Both the position numbers and the translations under genes were made by a program. From Comamonadaceae bacterium (GTDB lineage: Bacteria; Pseudomonadota; Gammaproteobacteria; Burkholderiales; Burkholderiaceae_C), in NCBI GenBank assembly GCA_947485165.1, contig CANKRG010000004.1, forward strand, positions 1-56,735: 56,735 nt of DNA, in the 5' to 3' direction. A model generated the notes under the pieces. The model was given only the letters and a program-made list of their open reading frames with translations. It was not told where the DNA came from and searched no databases. Numbering within the stretch: the stretch's first letter is position 1; each line of letters opens with the position of its first letter. Shown in pieces: positions 10,058 through 18,052 of the stretch.

Positions 10058-10103
10058 AAAAAAAGCCTCCAAATTTAAGTCATCAAAACTAACCGAACTA
10101 CGC

Positions 10104-10270
10104 TCAATCCAGTGTCACACCCGCGTCTTTCACCACTTTGCCCAAACGCACGGTGTCGCGTTTGATCAACTCACCAAACTGCGCAGCCGTGCCGCCCACC
10201 ACGGGTGTGCCAATCGCTTCCCATTTTTTATGAAACTCTACATCGCTGGTTGCTGCCGATTTGGTGGTGA
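10104..10270 (-). pseudogene. C-terminal remnant of a second Bug receptor
   Basis: Reading the minus strand gives a tail with WEAIGTPVVGGTAAQFGEL and then KVVKDAGVTLD. That is the usual last ~50 residues of a Bug/TctC receptor and is paralogous to the tail of the intact gene at 9068-10057. The homology stops near base 10270, where a fasciclin-domain fragment on the opposite strand takes over, so the rest of the gene has been deleted. The open frame continuing to 10376 is the antisense of that fragment and is not real coding sequence. Confidence 0.7.
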
Positions 10271-10284
10271 CCTTCCAAGTCAAC

Positions 10285-10624
10285 ACGTCTTGCACCTTGT
10301 TTGCGCTTAACAACGCAGCTTTCGTTGCCGCGCTTGTCGAATTAGGTATGACCAAAGACCAGCTTTTTGCCAACAAACCTTTGCTTACAGCGGTTCTGAC
10401 GTATCACCTGCTTCCCGGTAAGATCAGTTTTGGTGATATTTTGTTGAACACTCCGCTAAAAACCGTTCAAGGCGCGACGCTGACAGTTGACAGTTGACAA
10501 TCTTGGTGGCGTTTTAACCATCACTGATAGCCGAAGCCGCACATCGCGGATTATTCAGAACAACTTAGACGCTAGAAACGGCGTGGTTCATATCGTTGAC
10601 AAAGTACTCTTGCCACCGGTCTAA
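10285..10624 (+). pseudogene. Fasciclin-domain protein remnant, frameshifted by a 7-base duplication
   Basis: The plus strand encodes the C-terminal two-thirds of a fasciclin (FAS1) domain: TLFALNNAAF, then ELGMTKDQLFANKPLLTAVL, then YHLLPGKISFGDIL. The frame breaks at about 10480-10497, where GACAGTTGACAGTTGAC contains a 7-base tandem copy. Removing one copy restores LTVDNLGGVLTITD, which reads on through ARNGVVHIVDKVLLPPV to a stop at 10622-10624, the normal end of such proteins. The signal peptide and first part of the domain are missing at the junction with the Bug remnant. FAS1 proteins are secreted adhesion-type proteins; this one is dead. Confidence 0.75.
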
Positions 10625-10628
10625 AGTA

Positions 10629-10680
10629 TGCTATAAAAATAGCAGCATCTTAGGCAATAAATACGCCGTCTAGATGCTTA
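10629..10680 (+). repeat. AT-rich dispersed element, copy 2 (intergenic)
   Basis: GCTATAAAAATAGC hairpin followed by TTAGGCAATAAATACGCCGT and CTAG. It starts five bases after the fasciclin remnant's stop and ends 12 bases before the stop of the convergent small gene. Confidence 0.75.
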
Positions 10681-10692
10681 TTTTAAGGGGAA

Positions 10693-10905
10693 TCAAGTGG
10701 TTTCATAACTTTCAGCGGCTTTGCTGCTTTGATTGCATTGGGTTTGCGCCTGCGCGATCAGCGTCAGCACCTGAGCTGCGCTTGGGCTGTGCGCCATGAG
10801 TGAGAGGGCGAACATCGCTAAAAACGACTGCGCTTGCGCCTCGCCCACGCCGGCGAGTGCATTGCACAGAGCGGTGTAGGTTTGGTCTAATTCGCTATCA
10901 GTCAT
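10693..10905 (-). CDS. Small DUF2783-like protein
   Basis: 70 residues, acidic, no signal or membrane segment. The pattern LDQTYTALCNALAGVGEAQA followed by FLAMFALSLM matches my recollection of DUF2783. That is a small family found next to MhpA-type flavin hydroxylases in Burkholderiales. Its start codon overlaps the stop of the hydroxylase gene by four bases (ATGA), so the two are translationally coupled and the protein probably assists or accompanies that enzyme. Function is unknown. Confidence 0.65.
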   Translation of the reverse strand: MTDSELDQTYTALCNALAGVGEAQAQSFLAMFALSLMAHSPSAAQVLTLIAQAQTQCNQSSKAAESYETT

Positions 10906-12494
10906 GACATCACTCCCGTTTGCTTCATCGCCGTCAACACAGGCGCAATATCCGAGCCTTTCCAGCGTCCCATCACATAGCCGTCGGGTCGCACCAGTAT
11001 CAGCGCTGACTCGGTCTGATTTGACAGACCAAACTGGCTGTAGCCGGCGTATTTATTGCCTGAGAAGCTATGAATTTTGATGCTATTGTGCGCTAATTCT
11101 GTTTGTTTTGGCTTGTCTAATGAATCGCCAAAGACGATGCACACAAAGCCTTTGCCAAACTGTTGCGTTAAATGAGAGCCATTGTCGAGCAAAACCTCAG
11201 GTGCCGGCATGCCCGGCGCGGCCAAGTCGCTGCTCCAAATGTCACTATCTGGCAAGTTCAAGGACGAACCGACGTAATGAATCGGCATCGATTGCCGCGG
11301 GTTAATCAGCGAACGCACTTTCTCGTCTGCCAGTGCCAGCTTCAAAGTCGCCTCTCGCATCAGTTTGAACGCAAAGTTGGGCGGTGCCATGAACTCCGTG
11401 CTTTTTGCGCCGAAAACCATGTTTTCATGCGCGGCGTGGACGCGCTCTGTTGAATACGTGTCCAGCAAGCTGTCTGGCGACGTGCCGTTGATGACGCGCG
11501 CCAGCTTCCAAGCCAAGTTTCCCGCATCGTCCAGCCCAGAATTCAACCCGCGCACGCCAAAAATCGGCACCAAATGCGCCGCATCGCCCGCAAACAGCAC
11601 GCGGTTGTGTCGGTATTTCTCCAAACTCAGGCATTTGGCGTTGTAGATCGAAATCCACAGCGGCTCCCATGGCTCGTTTTCACCAATCATGGACAAATGG
11701 CTTTGCACGCGGGGCAGCACGTTCTCGGGCTTGATGGCCTCCACCGGGTCTTCATCGTCCCGAATCTGGTAATCAATCCGCCACACGTCCTCAGGCTGGC
11801 GGTGCATCAAAATGGTGGAGCCGGGGTTGCTGGGCGGGTCAAACCAAGCCAGCCGCTCGACGTCACGCTTGGTTTTTTGGCGGATATCGACGATGACGTA
11901 CTTGCCGTCGTACTGCATACCCTGCAGTTGCAGCCCCAGCTGCTCACGCACCGTGCTGCGGCCACCATCGCAGGCGACCAGCCAATCGGCTCGTATGGTC
12001 TGCGTTTTGCCGTCAGCATCAACCACATCCACTTCATTGAAGTCTGCTTGTTGGCGCACCGCTTCGACTTTGCAATTCCACCGCACATCCACCAAATCAC
12101 CGTAGTTGTCTTGGTATTTTTGAGCCGCTTCATGCGCAAATTGCTCCGCAAAATACTGCTGAATGTTGACCATGGGCGCAAAGCGCTGCGTGGGGTCGCT
12201 GGGCATTTGAAAGTGCAGCACCTCGGTATCGCGGTAATAACTGCGCCCACCCACCCACGACAACCCTGTTTCGACCAACGGCTTGTCCGCACCCACCCAG
12301 CCCAAAATCTCCTGCGAGCGCCGCGACATGCAAATCGCCCGGCTGCCGGTGCAGTAAGACGGGTCGTTTTCAATCACCACGCTGCGAATGCCAAAACTGG
12401 CCAGCAGCGCGGCAAGCGTCAACCCCACTGGACCGCCGCCGGCGATAAGTACGGGCGTATTTACGGGGAACGGTGAGTTGGTTGGCTTATTCAT
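10902..12494 (-). CDS. FAD-dependent hydroxylase, MhpA/phenol-hydroxylase type
   Basis: 530 residues. N-terminal FAD fold with GGGPVGLTLA (about residues 18-27), DG motif VACDGGRSTVREQ (~175) and GD motif FAGDAAHLVPIFGVRGLN (~300). A C-terminal thioredoxin-like tail ends in LVRPDGYVMGRW. This architecture is that of 3-(3-hydroxyphenyl)propionate hydroxylase and related NAD(P)H-dependent ring hydroxylases; the substrate cannot be read from sequence. It overlaps the DUF2783-like gene downstream. The nearest upstream gene on the strand is ygiQ, separated by an AT-rich repeat. No regulator gene adjoins it. Confidence 0.85.
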   Translation of the reverse strand: MNKPTNSPFPVNTPVLIAGGGPVGLTLAALLASFGIRSVVIENDPSYCTGSRAICMSRRSQEILGWVGADKPLVETGLSWVGGRSYYRDTEVLHFQMPSDPTQRFAPMVNIQQYFAEQFAHEAAQKYQDNYGDLVDVRWNCKVEAVRQQADFNEVDVVDADGKTQTIRADWLVACDGGRSTVREQLGLQLQGMQYDGKYVIVDIRQKTKRDVERLAWFDPPSNPGSTILMHRQPEDVWRIDYQIRDDEDPVEAIKPENVLPRVQSHLSMIGENEPWEPLWISIYNAKCLSLEKYRHNRVLFAGDAAHLVPIFGVRGLNSGLDDAGNLAWKLARVINGTSPDSLLDTYSTERVHAAHENMVFGAKSTEFMAPPNFAFKLMREATLKLALADEKVRSLINPRQSMPIHYVGSSLNLPDSDIWSSDLAAPGMPAPEVLLDNGSHLTQQFGKGFVCIVFGDSLDKPKQTELAHNSIKIHSFSGNKYAGYSQFGLSNQTESALILVRPDGYVMGRWKGSDIAPVLTAMKQTGVMS

Positions 12495-12511
12495 TTAATT
12501 AGGGGCAAATT

Positions 12512-12563
12512 TGCTATAAATTAAGTAGCAAATTAGGGAATAAATACGCCGGCCGCAGCCTTA
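12512..12563 (+). repeat. AT-rich dispersed element, copy 3 (intergenic, touching the ygiQ stop)
   Basis: GCTATAAATTAAGTAGC then TTAGGGAATAAATACGCCGG. The 3' end of the element abuts the stop codon of the minus-strand ygiQ gene, so the element forms the first transcribed sequence after that gene. Confidence 0.75.
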
Positions 12564-14900
12564 TTTCAATGAATTTTTAGGCTTCACAGACTTAAACGGC
12601 TTGGAGCCATTATCCCGAGGCGGCAGGCCTGTATGCTGGGTCAATATCCGTCCCGGTTTGGCTTGCACATTCAACGCCGCTGACGTTCCCGAATCTGACG
12701 TCGAGTTCTTTTTACGGGCGCTGGTGTAGCCGGTGCTGTTGAGCGGCTGGAAGGTGGGGATGAGGTGGTGTTTGCCGTTGCCTATGAGGTCTGAGCGGCC
12801 CATGGTTTTCAGGGCTTCGCGCAGGAGTGGCCAGTTGTTGGCGTCGTGGTAGCGGAGGAAGGCTTTGTGTAGGCGGCGGCGTTTGTCGCCGCGGACGATG
12901 TCTACTGTTTCACTGTCGCGGGTGATTTTGCGCAGCGGGTTTTTGTTGGTGTGGTACATCGTCGTGGCGGTGGCCATGGGCGATGGGTAGAAGGTTTGCA
13001 CTTGGTCGGCGCGGAAGCCGTTTTTCTTCAGCCAGATGGCCAGATGCATCATGTCCTCATCGCTCGTGCCGGGGTGGGCGGCGATGAAGTAGGGGATGAG
13101 GTACTGCTTTTTACCGGCTTCGGCGCTGTACTTTTCAAACAAGGTTTTGAACTTGTCGTAGCTGCCGATGCCGGGTTTCATCATCTTTGTGAGCGGCCCT
13201 TGCTCGGTGTGCTCGGGCGCGATTTTCAGGTAGCCGCCGACATGGTGCGTCACCAGTTCTTTGACGTACTCAGGGCTTTGCACGGCCAGGTCGTAGCGCA
13301 GGCCGGAGCTGATCAGGATCTTTTTAACGCCTTTGAGCGCACGGGCGCGGCGGTACATGTTGATCAGCGGGGTGTGGCTGGTGTTCAGGTTCGGGCAAAT
13401 GCCGGGATAAACGCAGCTCGGTTTGCGGCAGGCAGCTTCAATCTCGGGCGTTTTGCAGCCGATGCGGTACATATTGGCGGTCGGGCCGCCCAGGTCTGAA
13501 ATCGTGCCGGTGAAGCCTTTGACAGAATCACGAATGGCTTCGACTTCTTTGATAACCGAGTCTTCACTGCGGCTTTGGATGATGCGGCCTTCATGCTCGG
13601 TGATCGAGCAAAAGGTGCAGCCGCCAAAGCAGCCGCGCATGATGTTGACGCTGAAGCGAATCATCTCCCACGCAGGGATTTTGGTGCTGTGGTCATGGCT
13701 GCCATTGGCGTCGGCATAAGAAGGATGCGGGCTGCGTGCATAGCCGAGGTCGAATACCAAATCCATCTCAGCGGTGGTCAGTGGAATTGGCGGCGGGTTG
13801 ATCCACACGTCTTTCGCTGTCGTTCCCTCGCCGTGGGCTTGCACCAGGGCGCGGGCGTTGCCTGGGTTGGTCTCCAGATGCAGCACGCGGTTGGCATGGG
13901 CGTAGAGCACAGCGTCAGATTTGACTTTTTCGTAAGAGGGCAGGCGGATGACAGTTTTGTCGCGCGCCGTTTTGACCATGTTGTTTTTGTGCGTCAATGA
14001 CGGATTAACGACGAATTTGATGGGCTTGATGTTGCCATCCAGCAAGCCGATTTTCGCATCAGGCGCAGCTGGGTCTTGCACACACGTGCCGCCCTGTTCA
14101 CGCGCCACGTCGGCGCTCATCATGTAGGGGTTCACCAACTGGTCCACGCGGCCCACTTCGTCCACGCTGGTGGAATCAATCTCAAACCAGCCTTCCACGC
14201 TGCTGCGCTGCACAAACGCCGTGCCGCGTACGTCGGTGATGGACGTGATCGGCTCTTTGGCAGCCAAACGATGCGCAATTTCTACAATCGCGCGTTCGGC
14301 ATTGCCGTACAGCAGCAGGTCAGACTTGGCGTCCACCACCACCGAGCGGCGTACTTTGTCCGACCAGTAATCGTAATGCGCGATGCGGCGCAGCGAGCCT
14401 TCAATGCCGCCCAGAATGATCGGCACGTCGTTCCAGGCCTCGCGGCAGCGCTGGCTGTAGACAATCGCCGCGCGGTCGGGGCGCTTGCCGCCTATGTCGC
14501 CGGGGGTGTAGGCGTCGTCGCTGCGGATTTTGCGGTCCGCCGTGTAGCGGTTGATCATGGAGTCCATGTTGCCCGCCGTCACGCCAAAGAACAAATTGGG
14601 TTTGCCCAGCGCCTTAAATGGCTCGGCGCTTTGCCAGTCGGGCTGCGCGATGATGCCGACACGGAAACCCTGGTTTTCCAGCATGCGGCCAATCACGGCC
14701 ATGCCAAAGCTGGGGTGGTCGACGTAGGCGTCGCCCGTCACCAAAATGATGTCGCAGCTGTCCCAGCCTAAAGCGGTCATCTCTTGGCGGCTCATCGGTA
14801 AAAATTTGGCCGTGCCAAAGCGGGCCGCCCAGTGCTTTTTGTAACTGGCGAGCGGCTTGGCAGCGCGAGCGAAGAGGGAGACGTCAACAGGGGCGTTCAT
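12561..14900 (-). CDS. ygiQ: YgiQ family radical SAM protein
   Basis: 779 residues, the usual size of YgiQ. N-terminal B12-binding-like region (about 1-380) and a radical-SAM core whose cluster ligands are C424, C428 and C431 in [13 protein letters not shown] basic low-complexity C-terminal tail (KKNSTSDS.. to [10 protein letters not shown]) follows. It should bind a 4Fe-4S cluster and cleave S-adenosylmethionine; its cellular reaction is not established. No Shine-Dalgarno sequence is evident before the ATG. It diverges from the chromate-transporter pair with a ~130-base promoter region between. Confidence 0.93.
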   Translation of the reverse strand: MNAPVDVSLFARAAKPLASYKKHWAARFGTAKFLPMSRQEMTALGWDSCDIILVTGDAYVDHPSFGMAVIGRMLENQGFRVGIIAQPDWQSAEPFKALGKPNLFFGVTAGNMDSMINRYTADRKIRSDDAYTPGDIGGKRPDRAAIVYSQRCREAWNDVPIILGGIEGSLRRIAHYDYWSDKVRRSVVVDAKSDLLLYGNAERAIVEIAHRLAAKEPITSITDVRGTAFVQRSSVEGWFEIDSTSVDEVGRVDQLVNPYMMSADVAREQGGTCVQDPAAPDAKIGLLDGNIKPIKFVVNPSLTHKNNMVKTARDKTVIRLPSYEKVKSDAVLYAHANRVLHLETNPGNARALVQAHGEGTTAKDVWINPPPIPLTTAEMDLVFDLGYARSPHPSYADANGSHDHSTKIPAWEMIRFSVNIMRGCFGGCTFCSITEHEGRIIQSRSEDSVIKEVEAIRDSVKGFTGTISDLGGPTANMYRIGCKTPEIEAACRKPSCVYPGICPNLNTSHTPLINMYRRARALKGVKKILISSGLRYDLAVQSPEYVKELVTHHVGGYLKIAPEHTEQGPLTKMMKPGIGSYDKFKTLFEKYSAEAGKKQYLIPYFIAAHPGTSDEDMMHLAIWLKKNGFRADQVQTFYPSPMATATTMYHTNKNPLRKITRDSETVDIVRGDKRRRLHKAFLRYHDANNWPLLREALKTMGRSDLIGNGKHHLIPTFQPLNSTGYTSARKKNSTSDSGTSAALNVQAKPGRILTQHTGLPPRDNGSKPFKSVKPKNSLK

Positions 14901-15030
14901 ATAGGGGGGTGGTTCTAACTGACTTGGGGTAACCCCCTAGTGTAAGGTTTAACGCTGTTTTCTGCTAATTTGTCTCTGAAATCCGTTGCTTGAAGGGCAT
15001 TTGAAGACTTTGCAAGGTTAAGATTGAAGT

Positions 15031-15651
15031 ATGTCTGCTGTGTCTGAACCATCCCCCCGCACCGTCCCACGCCCCCAACCCACCTCGCTATCCGACCTGT
15101 TTTGGTCAATGACCTGGCTGGCTTTGCAGGGTTTTGGTGGCGTTTTGGCGGTAGTACAGCGCGTGTTGGTCGATGAAAAAGGCTGGTTGACCAACGAAGA
15201 ATTCATCGAGGATTGGGCGGTTGCGCAAATTCTGCCCGGTCCGAATGTGGTGAATCTGGCCCTGATGATTGGCGACCGCTACTTTGGCCTGCGCGGTGGT
15301 TTGGCGGCATTGGCGGGGATTCTGACTTTTCCGCTGCTGGTTGTTTTGGTGGTTGCCGCCTTGTTTGCCAGTGTTGCCGATATGCCCATGGCGCAGGGCG
15401 CGCTCAAAGGCATGGGCGCTGTGTCGGCGGGGTTGATTGCAGCAGTCGGGCTACGATTGGTCACCGCTTTGAAGGCAAATGTGATGTCAGCCGGCGTATG
15501 TATTGCCTTAGCCACTATGACATTTATAGCCATTGCGATACTGCGGATTCCGCTGGCGTGGGTTTTGCTGGGCTTGGGGGCGCTTGCAACGCTCTGGGCT
15601 TACCGACAGATCGGTGCGATAGAACAATCTAACAAAGGAGGCAAGTCATGA
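15031..15651 (+). CDS. chrA: Chromate transporter half (ChrA, short-chain CHR), first subunit
   Basis: 206 residues with about six hydrophobic helices. The CHR signature is visible: QGFGGVLAVVQRVLVDEKGW, then LPGPNVVNLALMIG. Short-chain CHR proteins come as tandem homologous pairs that together make the two halves of the long ChrA chromate/sulfate-type antiporter in the inner membrane. This is the N-terminal-half homologue. It overlaps the next gene by four bases. Neither half need transport chromate; many CHR pairs are uncharacterised. Confidence 0.88.
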   Translation: MSAVSEPSPRTVPRPQPTSLSDLFWSMTWLALQGFGGVLAVVQRVLVDEKGWLTNEEFIEDWAVAQILPGPNVVNLALMIGDRYFGLRGGLAALAGILTFPLLVVLVVAALFASVADMPMAQGALKGMGAVSAGLIAAVGLRLVTALKANVMSAGVCIALATMTFIAIAILRIPLAWVLLGLGALATLWAYRQIGAIEQSNKGGKS

Positions 15652-16244
15652 TTTTGAACTTAACTGCCGCCGATTGGTTGAGCCTGTTTACCCATTTCGC
15701 CACCTTGTCGCTGTTGGCCGTGGGCGGCGCTATCACGACAGCGCCAGACATGCAGCGCTACTTGGTGACTGAGCAACATTGGTTGACCGACGCCCAGTTC
15801 ACTTCCAGCGTCGCCCTGGCGCAAGCCGCACCGGGGCCGAATGTGTTGTTTGTCGCGCTGATGGGTTGGAACGTGGGTTTGAACGCTGGCGGCGGCTTGG
15901 CCGCGGGGTGGATGGGCTTGGGCTATGCGCTGTTTGGCGTATTTGTCACCATGTTTGGCATCATGCTGCCCAGCACCACGCTGACTTTCATGGCTGCGCG
16001 CTGGGGCCACCAAAACCGCGAGCTGCGCATCGTTCGTGCTTTCAAGCAGGGCATGGCACCTATTGTGATTGCTTTGTTGATAGCGACAGGCTGGCTGCTG
16101 ATTGCCGGCCACAGCCAGCCAGCGAAAGATTGGCCGCTGTGGCTGTTAGCGGTAACTTGTATGCTTTTGGTGTGGAAAACCAAGATTCACCTGCTCTGGC
16201 TGCTGGGTGCAGGGGCGCTGCTGGGGGCGTTTGGCTTGGTTTGA
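15648..16244 (+). CDS. chrA: Chromate transporter half (ChrA, short-chain CHR), second subunit
   Basis: 198 residues, homologous to its upstream partner and to the C-terminal half of long ChrA. Shared CHR elements are VGGAITTAPDMQRYLV, then APGPNVLFVALMGW, with about six membrane helices. A strong AGGAGG lies inside the end of the upstream gene, seven bases ahead of the ATG, and the genes overlap by four bases. Production of both halves is therefore coupled, consistent with a heteromeric antiporter in the inner membrane. Confidence 0.88.
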   Translation: MILNLTAADWLSLFTHFATLSLLAVGGAITTAPDMQRYLVTEQHWLTDAQFTSSVALAQAAPGPNVLFVALMGWNVGLNAGGGLAAGWMGLGYALFGVFVTMFGIMLPSTTLTFMAARWGHQNRELRIVRAFKQGMAPIVIALLIATGWLLIAGHSQPAKDWPLWLLAVTCMLLVWKTKIHLLWLLGAGALLGAFGLV

Positions 16245-16273
16245 TGCCTATTTTTAGGGCTTATCCTTTAAAC

Positions 16274-16453
16274 TTACGCTGAGATTTTTGTCGGCACGGC
16301 AAACTTGGCGATCGGGTCTTCTTGACCCGCTGCTGCTAACTTTTCTTTCTGATTGACGTCATAAAAAGCCGTGAAAACTTGGTCGATCGAGCGTGTTTCA
16401 GGCAAAACGTAAACCATGCCATCCGACTTTTTGAACGAGGCATGCAACGCCAT
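16274..16453 (-). CDS. Small hypothetical protein, 59 residues
   Basis: An open frame reading MALHASFKKSDGMVYVLPET and ending in KFAVPTKISA. The composition is protein-like (mixed polar and hydrophobic residues, little low complexity), and it fills a stretch with no other gene. No ribosome-binding site is visible and I recognise no family. It could instead be the end of a decayed gene. It sits 39 bases downstream of the lipoprotein gene on the same strand. Confidence 0.35.
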   Translation of the reverse strand: MALHASFKKSDGMVYVLPETRSIDQVFTAFYDVNQKEKLAAAGQEDPIAKFAVPTKISA

Positions 16454-16492
16454 TTTTAAGCTAAAAATTTCAAAAAACTGTAAAAAATGGTA

Positions 16493-16837
16493 TCACCGTG
16501 GATTCTCAAAAAACACGTAATTCGTCGCGTAGTCACTGATTTCAAAATAGACTTTTTTCTCGCCCGCATCAGCGATCATGTTCAGGTTTTCGTCCAAGAT
16601 ACCGTAGCCGTAGCGGTAGGTGCGCGCTTTGCCGTCATCGGTGCCTAGGGCGGTGCTGATTTTGTCGATTTTTAGGAAGCGGCGGACGACTTTGTCGCCA
16701 GCGTAGATTTCTAAAACGCCGTTGGTTCCGGTGTAGTTTTGAATGTCTCGGCTGATTTTGTTTTGTTGCTCTTGCGTACAACTAGCCAGCGTAAATACTA
16801 CCAAAACTGCTATTAAAAGTGTAGCTATTATCTTCAT
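16493..16837 (-). CDS. Small lipoprotein of unknown function
   Basis: 114 residues. Residues 1-20 form a lipoprotein signal peptide with lipobox L17-A18-S19-C20; C20 would be lipidated. The mature part (QEQQNKISRDIQNYTGTNG...) is a small soluble domain of ~94 residues, possibly periplasmic, with the conserved-looking RTYRYGYGILDENLN. I do not recognise a family. The coding sequence for residues 5-19 matches the AT-rich dispersed element in sequence, length and frame (see findings), so the export signal may derive from a repeat. It lies downstream of rlmB. Confidence 0.7.
   Translation of the reverse strand: MKIIATLLIAVLVVFTLASCTQEQQNKISRDIQNYTGTNGVLEIYAGDKVVRRFLKIDKISTALGTDDGKARTYRYGYGILDENLNMIADAGEKKVYFEISDYATNYVFFENPR
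16782..16830 (-). repeat. AT-rich dispersed element, copy 4, coding for a lipoprotein signal peptide
   Basis: On the minus strand it reads GCTACACTTTTAATAGC, then GGTAGTATTTACGCTGGCTAG. Compared with the gcvT copy the spacing is identical (15 codons from GCT to GCT AGT). The core variant with TATTTACGC also occurs in the intergenic copy at 51427. The similarity is partial, so common origin is likely rather than proven. Confidence 0.5.
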
Positions 16838-16865
16838 GGATCAATTTTTTGTTATGTTGATGACC

Positions 16866-16888
16866 TCGACAAGCTCAGTCCGAACGGG
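16866..16888. repeat. Half-copy of the GTTCG/CTGAGC palindromic repeat
   Basis: CGACAAGCTCAGTCCGAACG is one arm of the repeat that is present as a full inverted pair at 19706-19781. It lies between the lipoprotein gene and rlmB. Confidence 0.6.
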
Positions 16889-16922
16889 GTTGGTAAATTT
16901 AGGTCAAGTTTGTTTAAAATGA

Positions 16923-17696
16923 TTATGCCGAAATACGCTGCCGCATCGCTTCGTACAGGCAAACACCACTGGCAACCGACACGTTCAAGCTCTCGACCGC
17001 ACCCATCATAGGGATACTGATCAGCTCGTCGCAGGTCTTGGCTGTCAGCTGGCGGATGCCGTCGCCTTCTGCGCCTAAAACCAAGGCAACTGGGCCTTTG
17101 AAGTCGGTTTGGTAGAGCGTTTTGGTGGCTTGGTCGCTGGTGCCGATGATCCAGATATTGCGTTCTTTCAGCTCATTCAGCGTACGCGCCAAGTTGGTGA
17201 CCATGAAGTAGGGCACGGTTTCGGCCGCGCCGCTGGCAACTTTGGCGACCGTGGCGTTGATGCCGGCGGCGTTGTCTTTGGGGGCGATCACCGCGTGCAC
17301 GCCAGCGCCGTCGGCCACGCGTAGGCAAGCGCCCAGGTTGTGCGGGTCGGTCACGCCGTCCAGCACCAAAATCAACGGGTTGACGCGTTCAGCCAGTGGC
17401 ACGTCTGCATTAGCCGCTTCCAAATTTTCGAGCAATTCATCAAGCGAATGCACTAGGGTGACGGCTTCAACCTTGGCAACAACGCCTTGGTGACCGTGGC
17501 CGCCCGCCAGTTTGACGAGGCGTTCGCCATCGGATTCGATCAATTTCATGCCCATATCGGACGCTTTGGCGATGAATTGGCGCATGCGCGCATCGCGGCG
17601 GCTGGCGTCGTGGTAGATCTCGATGACGGATTTAGGGGCGGTTTTGAGGCGCACATTGATGGCATGGAAGCCGAAGAGTACTTTTGAGGATGACAT
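16923..17696 (-). CDS. rlmB: 23S rRNA 2'-O-ribose methyltransferase RlmB (G2251)
   Basis: 257-residue SpoU/TrmH-family enzyme that methylates the 2'-OH of G2251 in the 23S rRNA peptidyl-transferase loop using SAM. An N-terminal substrate-binding domain (about 1-80; LFGFHAINVRLK) precedes the knotted SPOUT domain. That domain carries the three family motifs NLGACLRVADGAGVHAV, VLGAEGDGIRQL and ESLNVSVASGVCLYEAMRQR. Length is normal (~245-260). It diverges from the glycine riboswitch. Usually found after rnr in beta-proteobacteria; here rnr is not next to it. Confidence 0.93.
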   Translation of the reverse strand: MSSSKVLFGFHAINVRLKTAPKSVIEIYHDASRRDARMRQFIAKASDMGMKLIESDGERLVKLAGGHGHQGVVAKVEAVTLVHSLDELLENLEAANADVPLAERVNPLILVLDGVTDPHNLGACLRVADGAGVHAVIAPKDNAAGINATVAKVASGAAETVPYFMVTNLARTLNELKERNIWIIGTSDQATKTLYQTDFKGPVALVLGAEGDGIRQLTAKTCDELISIPMMGAVESLNVSVASGVCLYEAMRQRISA

Positions 17697-17728
17697 GGGG
17701 CTAATTATCGGGCTTTAGAAGTCAGCTT

Positions 17729-17758
17729 TTGGCCACGGCGTTTTGAATTGGTTAGAAT
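17729..17758 (+). promoter_or_regulatory. Candidate sigma-70 promoter for the gcv operon
   Basis: TTGGCC (17729-17734) and TAGAAT (17753-17758) with an 18-base spacer, ending a few bases before the first riboswitch aptamer. Position fits; sequence match is moderate. Confidence 0.4.
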
Positions 17759-17760
17759 TC

Positions 17761-18020
17761 AGGCTGTCAGGAGAGCGTTTTAGACAATATCGTCAAGATT
17801 AAACATCACGATGTGTCGTAAAACCGCCGAAGGCGCAGGAGATTTCCAGATGGGAAACTCTGAACGCTCAGGCACCAAGGACTGACAAGACGCTTGAAAT
17901 CATTTTTTGAGCGTTCCTTGCTGGAGAGAGGTGACCCCTTGAGGTCATCCACCGAAGGAGCAACCAAGTTACCTATTTAACTTGCGAATCTCTCAGGTAA
18001 AGAGGACAGCCGGGGCATTG
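17761..18020 (+). ncRNA. Tandem glycine riboswitch
   Basis: Two consecutive glycine aptamers precede gcvT. Aptamer 1 runs from GTCAGGAGAGCG (17766) to GGCACCAAGGACTGAC (17886). Aptamer 2 runs from GCTGGAGAGAGGTGACCCC (17920) through CACCGAAGGAGCAACC to CTCAGGTAAAGAGGACAGC (18010). A linker of about 30 bases containing CATTTTTTGAGCG joins them. Terminal pairings GTCAG/CTGAC and GCTG/CAGC close the two domains. Glycine binding is expected to switch on the glycine cleavage operon, probably at translation initiation, because the ribosome-binding AGGAG follows at 18042 and no terminator hairpin with a T-run is seen. Confidence 0.95.
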
Positions 18021-18052
18021 ATCGACCGATTTTCATGCCCTAGGAGTCTGTT

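Noticed and set aside
10261-10376. Reading the Bug remnant's frame or the fasciclin frame as complete small genes
   Set aside because: Each open frame is partly antisense of the other, and both lack the start and most of their domain.
11574-12476. 300-residue plus-strand frame opposite the MhpA-type hydroxylase
   Set aside because: Antisense shadow of a clear flavoprotein gene; no recognisable domain or start signal.
12951-14771. Several long open frames on the plus strand opposite ygiQ (up to 231 residues)
   Set aside because: They are antisense shadows: composition rich in His/Arg/Ala/Val with no family resemblance, while the minus strand encodes a well-conserved radical SAM protein.
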